Notes: a model not told the origin generated them from the letters alone. Numbered from the stretch's first letter, positions 43,384 to 53,097 are shown. The stretch: 57,157 nt of DNA from Cupriavidus sp. D384 (GCF_001652915.1 NZ_BBQI01000020.1:1-57157), one strand, 5' to 3'. A program made the numbers and translations.

Positions 43384-46300
43384 ATGCACTGCGCCGAATG
43401 CGACTTCGATAACCTTGCAGGCGCGAAGTTTTGCGAGGCATGCGGGGCGTCGCTTGGCCGGCGATGCCCGCACTGTGGCGAAAGCGCCAGCCCCACGGCA
43501 AGGTTCTGCCGGGCCTGTGGTACGCTACTGACTCACGCGCAGGCCACCGCTGCCCAAGCGAACGATCCCGCCGGCACAGTTGCCGCAATCTCCGCAATCT
43601 CCGAAGCCGGCACAACCGTCGGCCCCGGCGCGACCGGCCACGCCCGCGAGCTTGCCCCGGTTCACTACACGCCACCCCATCTGGCGCAGCGCATCCTTGC
43701 CGAGCAGGCGGCCATGGAAGCCCGCGGCGGCATTGGCGGCGAGCGCAAGACGATTACGGCGCTCTTTGCGGACATGGCGGGCTCCACGGCGTTGATCCAG
43801 GATCTCGACCCGGAAGAGGCGCGGCGCCTGATTGATCCGGTGGTGACGCTGATGATGGAAGCCGTGCATCACTACGAAGGCTACGTCGCCAAGTTTCTTG
43901 GCGACGGCATCCTGGCACTGTTTGGCGCCCCGATCGCCCACGAAGACCACGCGCTGCGGGCGTTGTACGCGGCGCTCAGGATGCAGGAGGCGATGCGCCG
44001 TCACAGCGACCGGATACGCCTCGAACAAGGCGTCCCGCTGCAGATTCGGGTGGGTATCCACACCGGCGAGGTGGTGGTGCGCTCGATCCGCAAGGACAAT
44101 CTCCACACTGATTACGATCCGGTGGGACATACGATCCACATCGCGTCCCGGATGGAAGGGATCGCCACACCCGCGTCGATCCTGGTCAGCCCTTCGACGC
44201 ACAAGCTGGCCGAAGGGTATTTCCAGTTCAAGGCCCTCGGTACCACACAGGTCAAAGGCGTGCGAGACCCGCTTGGCGTCTACGAAGTCCAGGGGCTAGG
44301 CGCCATGCGCACCCGGCTGCAGATCGCAGCGCACCGCGGTCTGGCAAGGTTTGTCGGCCGCGCGGATGAAATGCAGCGGTTGCAAGACGCCCTGGCGCGG
44401 GCCCGTGCCGGACATGGGCAGATTGTCGGCGTGCGCGGCGAGGCCGGAGTGGGCAAGTCGCGGCTGTTTCATGAGTTCAAGGCGCGCTCGCAGCAAGGCT
44501 GCCGGGTGCTGGAGACGTTTTCGGTCTCGCACGGCAAGGCGTTCGCCTATCTCCCGTTGATCGAACTCCTGAAGAACTACTTCCAGATGACCCCGCAGGA
44601 CAGCGAGCGCAGCTGCCGTGAAAAGGTCACCGGCAGGCTGCTCACGCTGGACCGGTCGCTGGAAGGGCACCTCCCCTACCTGCTCTACCTGCTCGGCGCC
44701 AGCGATCCGGACGCGGCGCTGGCCACCATGGACCCGGTCCTGCGCCGCCAGCGTACCTTCGATGCCATTGCGCATCTGCTGGTCCGGGAAAGCCGCGATG
44801 CGCCATTGCTGGTGCTTTTCGAGGATCTTCAGTGGCTGGATAGCGAAACCGAGACGTTTCTCAATCTGCTCATCGACCACGTGCCCGCAGCGCAGATCCT
44901 GCTTCTGGTCAACTACCGCCCAGAGTACGTGCATGACTGGGGCGCCAGGCCCTGCTACACCCAACTGGATCTGGAACCGCTGGGCCCCGCCGAAGCCGAG
45001 GGCCTGCTCACCGCGCTGCTTGGCGATGACCGCAGTCTGGCGCCGCTCAAGCGTCTGGTGCTGGAAAAGACCGAAGGCAACCCGTTCTTCATGGAAGAAG
45101 TGGTCCAGACGCTCGTCGAGGAAGGCGCACTGCTTGGGCAGCCGGGCAGCTACCGCATCGCGCAGGCTCCGGCGCTGTTGCATATGCCGACCACGGTGCA
45201 GGGCGTGCTTGCCGCCCGGATCGACCGGCTGCCCCTCGCGCAGAAGGCGCTGCTGCAAACGCTCGCCATCATCGGCAAGGAGTTTCCGCTGGGCCTTGTC
45301 CGGCTGGTCAGTGCCGCCGATGAGCGCCAGTTGCGCCCGCTGCTCGCCGACTTGCAGGCGGCGGACTTCATCCACGAGCGCCCCGCGTTTCCCGAGGTCG
45401 AATACGCCTTCAAGCACGCACTCACGCAGGAGGTTGCCGCCAACTCGCTGCTGATCGAGCGGCGCAGCGCATTGCACGAGCGGACGGCCCAGGCGATCGA
45501 GACCCTGTTCCCGGACCAACTGAAAGACCACTGCGGCGAGCTGGCCCACCACTACAGCCTCAGCGGCAATGTTCCCAAGGCAATCGAGTACCTGCACGCC
45601 GCGGCCCAGCAGGCGCTGCAACGGTCGGCACAACCGGAGGCGATCCATCATCTCGACACGGCGCTCGAATTGATCAAACGCCTGCCCGATACGCCCGAAC
45701 GCGCCCGCCAGGAGCTTACGCTGTTGCTGACGCTTGGGCCCACCCTTATGGGCATCCGCGGTCAGGCCTCCCCGGAGGTGGAAGCCACCTACCGGCGTGC
45801 GCTGGCCTTGTGCGAGCAAGGCGAGCAAAGCGCATACTACTTTTCCGCGCAACTCGGGTTGTGGGCCTTCTATCAGCTCCGGGCGCAATACAACGTCTCT
45901 TCGCCGCTGGCAAAGCGCCTCGTTGGTATGGCGTTGAGATCACAAAATCCCAATCAGCTGGCGGAGGGCCATCGCGTGGTCGGCGCCACGGCGTTCCGGC
46001 TCGGACACCTGGAACAAGCGCGCTCGCACATGGAACAGGTGCTGGCACTGCAACGCCCGGAGCCCCCCCAGTACGACTACATGATGGGATATGGGCGCGA
46101 CCCGGCGGTCCATGCCACGAGCACGCTGGGCTGGATCCTCTGGCACCTGGGCCTGCCGGACCAGGCACGCGCCCGCTGCCACGAGGCGCTCGCGATGGCG
46201 CGCCAGCGCCCCGACACCGTCAATCTGGCGCTCTGCCTGATATTTGCCGCGGAAGTGCACCGGCGCTGCGGCGAGGCGCAACAAACCCGCGACTACGCGA

Positions 46301-46869
46301 AGGCGGCCGTTGCCGTGGCCTGTGAACAGGGATTTCCCATTTACCTGGCCTGGGCGACGGTGCTGCAAGGCTGGGAAATGGCTGTGCTTGGCGATCCGCA
46401 GAATGGGGTCGCGCAAATCCGCCAGGGCCTGGCAGCTTACGCCGCCACCGGCGCGTCGCTCGGGCGCCCGAATCTGCTGGCAATGCTGGCCGAAGCCTGC
46501 GGCAGGGCCGACGCCCCCGAGGCGGGTCTCGCAACGCTCGCCGAGGCCCTGGATTTCGTCCGCGAGACCGGGGAACGCATCGACGAAGCCATGTTGCACC
46601 GCCTGCGGGGTGAATTGATGCTGGAGTTGCCCCACCATGAGGCACATGCCGAGGAGTGTTTCCAGCAGGCCATGGCGGTGGCGCGGGACCAGGGCGCCAA
46701 GGCCCTGGCGCTGCAGGCCGCTGTACGCCTGGCAGGGATGCGCCAACAACAAGGCCGGCCGGACGCAGCGCGGGAGATCCTGGCCCCGCTCCTCAGCGGC
46801 TTCACCGAAGGCTTCGACCTGGCAGACTGGCAGCAAGCCAAGGTCCTGCTCGATCTCTCGCACGCCTAG
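43384..46869 (+). CDS. Zinc-ribbon / class III cyclase / AAA-ATPase / TPR signalling protein
   Basis: The 1161-residue multidomain protein starts with a double zinc ribbon at 1-50 (CAECDFDNLAGAKFCEACG, CPHCGESASPTARFCRACG). The class III cyclase domain at about 120-300 has Asp130 (FADMAGST) and Asp174 (LGDGILALF). The usual catalytic Asn is replaced by His in GHTIHIASRMEG. A STAND/AAA ATPase follows, with Walker A GEAGVGKSR (352-359) and Walker B-like LLVLFEDLQWLDS. TPR-like repeats run from about 740 to the end. The ATG at 43384 has a GGGAGG Shine-Dalgarno, so 43366 is rejected. The HD-like phosphohydrolase gene starts 4 bp after its stop, which indicates a transcriptional unit. Relatives respond to unknown signals. 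Cyclase activity is uncertain because of the Asn-to-His change. Confidence 0.92.
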   Translation: MHCAECDFDNLAGAKFCEACGASLGRRCPHCGESASPTARFCRACGTLLTHAQATAAQANDPAGTVAAISAISEAGTTVGPGATGHARELAPVHYTPPHLAQRILAEQAAMEARGGIGGERKTITALFADMAGSTALIQDLDPEEARRLIDPVVTLMMEAVHHYEGYVAKFLGDGILALFGAPIAHEDHALRALYAALRMQEAMRRHSDRIRLEQGVPLQIRVGIHTGEVVVRSIRKDNLHTDYDPVGHTIHIASRMEGIATPASILVSPSTHKLAEGYFQFKALGTTQVKGVRDPLGVYEVQGLGAMRTRLQIAAHRGLARFVGRADEMQRLQDALARARAGHGQIVGVRGEAGVGKSRLFHEFKARSQQGCRVLETFSVSHGKAFAYLPLIELLKNYFQMTPQDSERSCREKVTGRLLTLDRSLEGHLPYLLYLLGASDPDAALATMDPVLRRQRTFDAIAHLLVRESRDAPLLVLFEDLQWLDSETETFLNLLIDHVPAAQILLLVNYRPEYVHDWGARPCYTQLDLEPLGPAEAEGLLTALLGDDRSLAPLKRLVLEKTEGNPFFMEEVVQTLVEEGALLGQPGSYRIAQAPALLHMPTTVQGVLAARIDRLPLAQKALLQTLAIIGKEFPLGLVRLVSAADERQLRPLLADLQAADFIHERPAFPEVEYAFKHALTQEVAANSLLIERRSALHERTAQAIETLFPDQLKDHCGELAHHYSLSGNVPKAIEYLHAAAQQALQRSAQPEAIHHLDTALELIKRLPDTPERARQELTLLLTLGPTLMGIRGQASPEVEATYRRALALCEQGEQSAYYFSAQLGLWAFYQLRAQYNVSSPLAKRLVGMALRSQNPNQLAEGHRVVGATAFRLGHLEQARSHMEQVLALQRPEPPQYDYMMGYGRDPAVHATSTLGWILWHLGLPDQARARCHEALAMARQRPDTVNLALCLIFAAEVHRRCGEAQQTRDYAKAAVAVACEQGFPIYLAWATVLQGWEMAVLGDPQNGVAQIRQGLAAYAATGASLGRPNLLAMLAEACGRADAPEAGLATLAEALDFVRETGERIDEAMLHRLRGELMLELPHHEAHAEECFQQAMAVARDQGAKALALQAAVRLAGMRQQQGRPDAAREILAPLLSGFTEGFDLADWQQAKVLLDLSHA

Positions 46870-46873
46870 CCAC

Positions 46874-47614
46874 ATGCCACCCGCCGTCGCCCCCGCCCCT
46901 GTGATGGCACCCCGAGCAGCTCACGCGATGCACAGCCGGTTCGTGGCATTGTGGTCGCGCGCTGGCGGCAGTCAGGCCGAGGCGGTCTATGCAGCGCTCG
47001 CCGCCCGCTATGCGGAGCCTGCGCGGCACTATCACACGCTGCAGCATGTCCGGCGGTGTCTGCGCGACCTGGACTGGGCACGCAGCGCAATCGCCGACGG
47101 CGATGCCGAAGCCGTGGAACTGGCGCTCTGGTATCACGACGTGGTCTACACCCCTGGCGCCACCGACAACGAAGACCGCAGTGCAGAATGGCTCCGGCAA
47201 ACCGCCAGAGACGGGGCAGGGGCCGGGATCGACGGTGAGCCGGACGTCGGGAATGGCATTGCCGGGATCGAACGCGTCGCGCGCTTGATTCTCGACACGT
47301 CGCATACCCACGCGCCAGCGGACGCCGCAGGCTGTTTTGTGGTCGACATCGACCTGGCGGTGCTCGGCTATCCGCGCCCATGGTTCTGCGGCGATGCCGT
47401 GCGTTTGCGTGCGGAGCGTCCCGATCTCGATGCGGTGACCTATGACCGCCGCGAACGGGCATTCCTCGGTTCACTGCTGGCGCGACCGCGCATCTATCTG
47501 ACCGAGCCGTTTTACAACCGCTATGAAACCCGCGCCCGCCGGAATCTGGCATGGCGCATGGACCAGCCGTCACTCCCGGACCCATCGTCGCCGCTCAAAG
47601 GAACTCTGCCTTGA
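46874..47614 (+). CDS. HD-domain-like predicted metal-dependent phosphohydrolase (COG4339 type)
   Basis: The 246-residue protein has HD-superfamily histidines and acids in RHYHTLQHVRRCLRDLD (about 52), ALWYHDVVYTPGATDNEDRS (about 83) and ILDTSHTHAP, then FVVDIDLAVLGYP. The HN/HD pairs are spaced as in COG4339 metal-dependent HD phosphohydrolases. It begins 4 bp after the large cyclase gene and shares its operon. An HD phosphohydrolase beside a nucleotide cyclase could degrade its product or a related nucleotide (inference). Its 3' end overlaps the convergent patatin gene by 20 bp. The start ATG 46874 follows a weak ribosome site, and the ATG at 46904 is an alternative. Confidence 0.88.
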   Translation: MPPAVAPAPVMAPRAAHAMHSRFVALWSRAGGSQAEAVYAALAARYAEPARHYHTLQHVRRCLRDLDWARSAIADGDAEAVELALWYHDVVYTPGATDNEDRSAEWLRQTARDGAGAGIDGEPDVGNGIAGIERVARLILDTSHTHAPADAAGCFVVDIDLAVLGYPRPWFCGDAVRLRAERPDLDAVTYDRRERAFLGSLLARPRIYLTEPFYNRYETRARRNLAWRMDQPSLPDPSSPLKGTLP

Positions 47615-48620
47615 TGTCGATACTCGAGTGCTGGCCGATGCTCTCGTAGTTCCGCGCAAGCCATGCTTCGGCCTGCGCCCGGCCCTGATCGCGCAACTGG
47701 CACAGGAACGACCAATCGCCGTTGTATTTGCTCGACACATGCAGCGCGGCCATGGTGTCGTCGGATCGGATCGAGTGAATCAACATCTCCTTCATGTCGT
47801 CCCCGTCCACCCGGCCCTGCTGGATCAAGGCAGTCACAAAGGCAATCGCGCGCATTTCGCGCATCAGCGACGAATTGAAGCTGACTTCATTGAGCCGGTT
47901 GAGGATGTCGGCGGCCGTAGTGGGCACGCCCCGGCGAATGATCGGATTGATGTGCACGATCACCACGTCCCGCGTCTCGCATTCATAGATCAGCGGAAAG
48001 ATCGCCGGGTTGCCGACGTAGCCGCCATCCCAGTAATACTGCCCTTCGATGCTCACCGCCTGGAAAAGTGTTGGCAGACAGGCGGATGCCAGCACCGCCT
48101 CGACGCACACATCCGCGCCGGAGAAGAGGCGAATCCGGCCGGTCTCGACATTGGTCGCGCACAGGAACAAGCGGATCGGGCACTGCTGGCGCAACCCCTC
48201 GAAATCCACCTGCTGCTCGAGCACATCGCGCAGCGGATTCATGTTGTACGGATTGAACTGGTAAGGGGACAGTACCCGCAGCGCCATATCGGCCACGGCA
48301 TACAGCGGCGAGTAGTTCAATCCAAAGCTATGGCTGCCCTTGATCCATGGGATCCATCGCAGGGGGCTGTAGCGCCGCGCCGATTCGGCGATGGCCAGCC
48401 AGAACGTATGCAGCGCCTCGCGCGCGCCCGCCGGGCCACCACGCCGCAGCCCATTGGCGAGCACGACGGCATTCATGGCGCCAGCGCTGGTGGCACTCAC
48501 GCCCTCGATGGCAAGCCTGCCGTCCTCAAGCAGTTGGTCGAGGACGCCCCAGGTGAAGGCGCCATGCATGCCGCCGCCCTGTAACGCCAACGCCACAGGC
48601 TTTGCGTTCTTGCCGTCCAT
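47595..48620 (-). CDS. Patatin-like phospholipase family protein
   Basis: The 341-residue alpha/beta lipase of the patatin type has the glycine-rich oxyanion loop ALQGGGMHGAF (about 12-22), the nucleophile Ser45 and the dyad Asp198 (YYWDGGYVGNP). The nucleophile elbow is ATSAGAM, with Ala in place of the first Gly of GXSXG, a tolerated variant in this bacterial group. It has no signal peptide, so it is probably cytosolic and acts on membrane phospholipid or acyl substrates. It is convergent with the HD phosphohydrolase gene (20-bp overlap). The start at 48620 is preferred to longer frames, which lack homology. Confidence 0.92.
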   Translation of the reverse strand: MDGKNAKPVALALQGGGMHGAFTWGVLDQLLEDGRLAIEGVSATSAGAMNAVVLANGLRRGGPAGAREALHTFWLAIAESARRYSPLRWIPWIKGSHSFGLNYSPLYAVADMALRVLSPYQFNPYNMNPLRDVLEQQVDFEGLRQQCPIRLFLCATNVETGRIRLFSGADVCVEAVLASACLPTLFQAVSIEGQYYWDGGYVGNPAIFPLIYECETRDVVIVHINPIIRRGVPTTAADILNRLNEVSFNSSLMREMRAIAFVTALIQQGRVDGDDMKEMLIHSIRSDDTMAALHVSSKYNGDWSFLCQLRDQGRAQAEAWLARNYESIGQHSSIDIKAEFL

Positions 48621-48821
48621 GCTGCCCCTCCCGGCTGGGCGGCGTGCTCCCGCCCCTTTCTGGCCGCGTATTTGCTGTGCGTTTTGGCTGCCGTACCGCA
48701 CATATGCCTGCCGCACCGGCCATTGCCCGCGCTGGCCACTATCCTGAAAGTGTAGTGAAGATGCGCCGCCTGCTGGCTCCGCTGTGACATGTGGCGGCCA
48801 CGGCATCACCGCCCGGGCATA

Positions 48822-48850
48822 TTGCACCGCACCAGCGCGGCCAGTATCAT
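48822..48850 (+). promoter_or_regulatory. Sigma70-type promoter candidate for the rpoD-family gene
   Basis: TTGCAC at 48822-48827 and TATCAT at 48845-48850 are separated by 17 bp and match the consensus at 4/6 and 5/6. The element lies about 170 bp upstream of the proposed TTG start, in the 397-bp region between the patatin and sigma-factor genes. That region otherwise shows no gene. Confidence 0.5.
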
Positions 48851-49017
48851 GCGCGATTCGAAAATTTTGCGCACACTGGTGGCTGCGGGAGGGCATGCTG
48901 GCCTCGACAGCCCAGGCGCCGGCCTGTGCGCCGTCCACGATTTGTCCGCACCCCCCGCAGGCACAACGCCAGTCTCATGGCCGCGGCAATCGGCGGCCAC
49001 CTGCCCAGGAGCACGTA

Positions 49018-51030
49018 TTGACTCATCCGGATCGCGACCTTGAACCCTCCAGCTTGATTCCGGTCAGCGCCAAGCCCAACCGCCGTCGGCCCACGGGCAA
49101 GACGCCGGCCACGGGCGCGCTGTCGGACAAGGCGTCCATCGCCCGCCAGGACGCAGAGCGTCAGGGGCAGATGCGCGCGCTGATCGCACTCGGCCGGGAA
49201 CGCGGCTATCTCACCCACGCGGATATCAACGACCACCTGCCGGATAACGTGACGCCGGCAGCGATGGACACCATCGTCAGCACGTTCAGTGACATGGGCG
49301 TGTCCGTGTACGAACAGGCGCCGGATGCCGAAACGCTCCTGCTGAACGATGCCCCGTCCACCACCTCCGATGATCAGGCGGACGAAGAAGCGGAAGCGGC
49401 ACTCTCGACGGTCGATTCGGAATTTGGCCGTACCACGGATCCTGTCCGGCTGTACATGCGCGAAATGGGCTCCAGCGAACTGCTGACCCGTGCCGGCGAA
49501 ATCGGTGTCGCCAAGCGCATCGAAAGTGGCCTCCAGGACATGATCCAGGCCATCGCCGCTTGCCCGTCCGTGGTGTCCATGATCCTGGCCGATGTGGACC
49601 GCATCGTCGCCGGCGAATTGCGCATCGACGAACTGGTCGACGGTATCAGCGACCCCGCGGACAGCCCTGCCACCGAAGATGGTGAGATGTCTGATGACGC
49701 GACGGCGGCTGCCGACGATGCCGACGCCGACGCGTCGGATGACGCCGACGACGCATCGGACGATGAAGAGGACGACGCTGGCGGCGGGGATTCGGAAAAA
49801 GCGAACGCCGCCCGCCTCGAACAGCTCACGGCCGACAGCCTGGTGATTTTTGCGCGCGTTCGTGCGCTGTTCGAACAGGTGCCCGAGGGCCCCGTGACGG
49901 GCGAGGCGCGCTCCGCCGCCATCGCGCGCGTGCGCGAGGACATCCAGCGCGAACTGGCGCCGATCCGCTTTACGGCCAAGATGATCGACAGCCTGTGTGC
50001 GAGCGTGCACGACCAGGTGGCCGCGGTGCGGACCATCGAGCGCAGCATCCTGGAAATTGCGGTCGAACGTTGCGGCATGCCGCGCGAGGCCTTTATCGCA
50101 TCCTTCCCTGGCAACGAAACCGACCTGGAATGGACGCGCCGCACCGCCGCCACGTCGCGCGAGTTTGGCCCGGCACTCGAACGGCACCTGCCGGCCATCC
50201 AGGCAGGCCAGCAGAAACTCATCGATATCGAAACAAAGGTTGCGCTACCGCTGCAGCAGCTCAAGCAGATCAACCGCCAGATGAGCGCCGCCGAGCTGAA
50301 AATGCGGCAAGCCAAGCGCGAGATGATCGAAGCCAACCTGCGGCTCGTCATTTCCATTGCCAAGAAATACGTGAACCGGGGGATGATGTTCCTGGACCTC
50401 ATCCAGGAGGGCAATATCGGCCTCATGAAGGCCGTGGACAAGTTCGAATACCGGCGCGGCTGGAAATTCTCGACCTACGCCACCTGGTGGGTCCGTCAGG
50501 CCGTGACGCGGGCGCTGGCCGATCAGGCCCGGACGATTCGTGTGCCGGTCCACATGATCGAATCCATCAACAAGCTCAATCGGATCTCGCGGGAGATCCT
50601 GCAGCAGACCGGGCAGGAACCCGATCCGGCCGTGTTGGCCGAGCGTATGGAGATGTCCGAGGAAAAGGTACGCGGGATGCTCAAGATCGCGCGGCAGCCG
50701 ATTTCGCTTGAAACGCCGGTGGGCGACGACGGCGACGCGACGCTGGGCGACATGATCGAGGATGATGCGGCCAGTTCGCCGGCAGAAGCCGCCATTATGT
50801 CCGGCCTGCGCGCCCAGATCGAATCGGCCCTCGACGAGTTGTCGCCGCGCGAGGCCAAGGTCCTGCGGATGCGATTTGGCCTGGATATGAGCACCGAGCA
50901 CACGCTGGAAGAAGTCGGCAAGCAATTCGACGTCACCCGCGAGCGAATTCGCCAGATTGAAGCCAAGGCGATGCGCAAGCTCAAGCATCCCAGCCGGGCC
51001 GACAAGCTCAAGCCGTTTCTCGATCGTTGA
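49018..51030 (+). CDS. rpoD: RNA polymerase sigma factor RpoD (sigma70 family)
   Basis: The 670-residue sigma factor has region 1.1 (about 45-100; [21 protein letters not shown]), region 1.2 ([19 protein letters not shown]) and a nonconserved region with a strongly acidic insert. Regions 2.1-2.4 ([39 protein letters not shown]), region 3 ([20 protein letters not shown]) and region 4.2 ([20 protein letters not shown]) follow. The start is taken as TTG at 49018, because AGGAG lies 7 bp upstream and homology begins soon after. The in-frame ATG upstream (48784) would add about 78 unlike residues. It could be the primary sigma or a close paralogue, since Cupriavidus-type genomes often hold more than one. 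Confidence 0.92.
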   Translation: MTHPDRDLEPSSLIPVSAKPNRRRPTGKTPATGALSDKASIARQDAERQGQMRALIALGRERGYLTHADINDHLPDNVTPAAMDTIVSTFSDMGVSVYEQAPDAETLLLNDAPSTTSDDQADEEAEAALSTVDSEFGRTTDPVRLYMREMGSSELLTRAGEIGVAKRIESGLQDMIQAIAACPSVVSMILADVDRIVAGELRIDELVDGISDPADSPATEDGEMSDDATAAADDADADASDDADDASDDEEDDAGGGDSEKANAARLEQLTADSLVIFARVRALFEQVPEGPVTGEARSAAIARVREDIQRELAPIRFTAKMIDSLCASVHDQVAAVRTIERSILEIAVERCGMPREAFIASFPGNETDLEWTRRTAATSREFGPALERHLPAIQAGQQKLIDIETKVALPLQQLKQINRQMSAAELKMRQAKREMIEANLRLVISIAKKYVNRGMMFLDLIQEGNIGLMKAVDKFEYRRGWKFSTYATWWVRQAVTRALADQARTIRVPVHMIESINKLNRISREILQQTGQEPDPAVLAERMEMSEEKVRGMLKIARQPISLETPVGDDGDATLGDMIEDDAASSPAEAAIMSGLRAQIESALDELSPREAKVLRMRFGLDMSTEHTLEEVGKQFDVTRERIRQIEAKAMRKLKHPSRADKLKPFLDR

Positions 51031-51037
51031 ACCCGGG

Positions 51038-51060
51038 CGGAGTTGATTCTCCGCTCTTTC
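51038..51060 (+). terminator. Weak hairpin after rpoD
   Basis: Arms GCGGAG (51038-51043) and CTCCGC (51049-51054) are followed by TCTTTC, starting 8 bp after the rpoD stop. The stem is short and the T-tract imperfect. The call is a candidate only. Confidence 0.45.
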
Positions 51061-51113
51061 GCCCCCCTGGCGGGTCCGGAACCGGCCAGGGCCGTCTGAC
51101 TTCGCCCCCGTTT

Positions 51114-51497
51114 TCAGGGCGGCAATACGCTCAAGCCCGACGCCCCGCTGGAGGTCGCCCTGCGCACGCTCCTGAGAACACCGTTCGCGTCAAACTCGAA
51201 CAGCACCGTCGACGACCGGATCTTGCCGCCAGCAAACAGAGGGCCAACGATCGGGAGAAAGCTCTCCGGGTGCGTCTGGGAACTCGCAAACGAATAGATC
51301 AGGATTGTCGTTCCGTTGCTTAGCGTTGCCTGGGAGGTCGGCCCGCCAATCAGGTTGACGACGTCCTCCTGCGTGGAGAAACCCGGCAGGAAGTCCTCCA
51401 GTTGCTCCGGCCTGACCTCCACCCCCGTCGAGACACAGCCTCCCATCAGCCCACCGATCAGGCCGCACACCAGTGTCAATGCGAGAACCCGATTCAT
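51114..51497 (-). CDS. Small SmpA/OmlA-like outer membrane lipoprotein
   Basis: The 127-residue protein has a lipoprotein signal (LALTLVCGLIGGLMGGC, lipidated Cys at 21). The short domain resembles BamE/SmpA: QLEDFLPGFSTQEDVVNLIG then TTILIYSFASSQTHP and STVLFEFDANGVLRSV. This fold forms small beta-sheet lipoproteins. A real BamE would sit beside fur, which is absent here, so it is probably a paralogue of unknown role. The start at 51497 gives MNRVLALTLV. Confidence 0.75.
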   Translation of the reverse strand: MNRVLALTLVCGLIGGLMGGCVSTGVEVRPEQLEDFLPGFSTQEDVVNLIGGPTSQATLSNGTTILIYSFASSQTHPESFLPIVGPLFAGGKIRSSTVLFEFDANGVLRSVRRATSSGASGLSVLPP

Positions 51498-51885
51498 GTC
51501 GTTGCTGCCCTGTCCCGGTACCCCGGCACTCAACATTTGAACTGCCTGGGCAACGCGCCTGACGTGAATGTTCGACACCGTTGCCGATGCGCAAGGGGGC
51601 ACGCAAAGGGGGCACTTCCAGCCGCACGACCAGGCGTTGCACATTGGGGATGCACCGTCGCACATGCAGCATGGCCTCACGGTAGCGCCCACGCGTCGGT
51701 TGCCCTTGCCTCACTTCAGGCTATACCGCAGCGCCCGCCATGCAAGGTGAATGAACCCTGCCTGCCCCGTCGCCATGGATCCCTGGCCGCCCGGGAGGTC
51801 CGGGGGCCGGGCCCGATTCGGGCGCCCTCGTTTTTGGTACCATCCAGCCCCAAAACAAGCGCGCATACCTGAGGAACGCGGCACC
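51498..51885. other. 388-bp divergent region between two lipoprotein genes, no gene seen
   Basis: The frames that cover this stretch lack domains and ribosome binding sites. TGAGGAACG at 51869-51877 precedes the ATG of the plus-strand lipoprotein gene. Promoters for both lipoprotein genes are expected here but no clear -35/-10 pair stands out. Confidence 0.4.
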
Positions 51886-52278
51886 ATGAGCAAGACTGGC
51901 GATTTCGCTGTGAGATTTCTAACGATCCCTGCGGTGATGGCGTGCTCGCTGCTGGCAGCTTGCACGACACCAGCGCCCACCCATTCCGGGCGTCAACTGT
52001 CTACGTACGATATGTCGACGGAATATGCGACCGAATACTCGCCGGACGGGTTCACCTTGCTGGTCCACCACCGCTATCAGCAATTTACGATGCTGCGCAG
52101 CACCGCGGCGGCCGAGTGCAAAACGGCCGCCAGCAGTGTGGCCACCAGTCTGGCAGACCGATGGAACCGCAAGGTCGCGCCAATGGACGACAGTCGCGTC
52201 CAGCTGAATACCAGCAGAAACTGGCTCGGGAAAATCACGGAATGTTCGGCAAAGGTGCCGGTCGTCTGGCAACGCTAA
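51886..52278 (+). CDS. Small putative lipoprotein, function unknown
   Basis: The 130-residue protein has an N-terminal lipoprotein signal (PAVMACSLLAACTTPAP, lipobox LAAC). The hydrophilic domain that follows contains EYATEYSPDGFTLLVHHRYQ and TAAAECKTAASSVATSLADR, with two further cysteines. No named family is recognised. The start at 51886 follows TGAGGAACG and gives MSKTGDFAVRF. It is convergent with the GntR regulator gene. Confidence 0.7.
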   Translation: MSKTGDFAVRFLTIPAVMACSLLAACTTPAPTHSGRQLSTYDMSTEYATEYSPDGFTLLVHHRYQQFTMLRSTAAAECKTAASSVATSLADRWNRKVAPMDDSRVQLNTSRNWLGKITECSAKVPVVWQR

Positions 52279-52351
52279 GGCGCACACCGGTTCACGTGCT
52301 TTCGTGGCATCCGCATCCGGACTTGCCAACCAGACTTGCCAACCGCATCGG

Positions 52352-53062
52352 TCAGTCCCCGAGAAAGATTCGTCTCTGCGCATTGTCGATGTGACGCCGC
52401 ATGGCCTCCGCCGCCTGTATCGGCGATCGCTCGGCGATGGCGTCGATGATGGCGCGGTGCTCGGCCTGGACCACGTCAAATCGGGCCGCCACGCGCGCCT
52501 GCCCAAGGTTACGCGCCAGCTCCATGCACTGGCGGATGGGGCCGAGGGCATGCTCGATGGTCGAGACGAAGAACGGGTTGTGCGATGCGCGGGCAATGGC
52601 CAGGTGCAACTGCAGGTCTTCTTCGACGCCCATCGCCCCGCTTTCCTGCGTACGGTCCAGTGCGCCGTACGCAGCGCGGATGGTGTCAAGATCGGCGTCG
52701 GTGCGCATCTGGGCGGCAATCTCGGCCGCGCCAACTTCCACGCAAAGGCGAAACGCATAGTAGTGCTGGATATCGGCAATGCTCTGGATCTGCGGGCTGG
52801 CGCTTGCCTGGCTGCGCACGGGCATGCGCTGCACAAAGCTGCCCGAGCCGCGGCGTGACACCACAATGCCTTCCGAGCGCAAGCGCGACAGCGCCTCGCG
52901 CACCGTGGTGCGCGATACCGCGTACCGGTTTGCCAGATCCACTTCCGTCGGCAATTTCTGGTCCGCGGCGAACTCGCCGCGCAGGATGGCAGCAATGATC
53001 AGCTTGCAGACCTGCTCAGAACGGCTGGTGGCGTCGCTGGCCGTCAATACGATGTCTTCCAA
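52352..53062 (-). CDS. GntR/FadR-subfamily transcriptional regulator
   Basis: The 236-residue repressor has an N-terminal GntR winged helix (residues about 15-80; QVCKLIIAAILRGEFAADQKL, RYAVSRTTVREALSRL). The C-terminal FCD ligand-binding domain reads FRLCVEVGAAEIAAQ, LHLAIARASHNPFFV and EHRAIIDAIAERSPIQAAEA, with metal/ligand residues typical of FadR-type sensors. It is divergent from the uronate dehydrogenase/MFS/porin genes, so it is their likely regulator. Matches to the FadR-type consensus lie between (own entries). A hexuronate or its oxidation product is the probable effector (inference). Confidence 0.92.
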   Translation of the reverse strand: MEDIVLTASDATSRSEQVCKLIIAAILRGEFAADQKLPTEVDLANRYAVSRTTVREALSRLRSEGIVVSRRGSGSFVQRMPVRSQASASPQIQSIADIQHYYAFRLCVEVGAAEIAAQMRTDADLDTIRAAYGALDRTQESGAMGVEEDLQLHLAIARASHNPFFVSTIEHALGPIRQCMELARNLGQARVAARFDVVQAEHRAIIDAIAERSPIQAAEAMRRHIDNAQRRIFLGD

Positions 53063-53097
53063 GCGTTCTTCCCATTGAATTTGAAGCCGTGTGCCGG

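Noticed and set aside
44296..45888. 530-codon minus-strand open frame inside the large cyclase gene
   Set aside because: It is an antisense shadow in high-GC DNA. No ribosome site or domain is seen.
48784..49017. N-terminal extension of the sigma factor from the ATG at 48784
   Set aside because: About 78 residues are unlike any sigma region 1.1, and a well-spaced AGGAG precedes the TTG at 49018.
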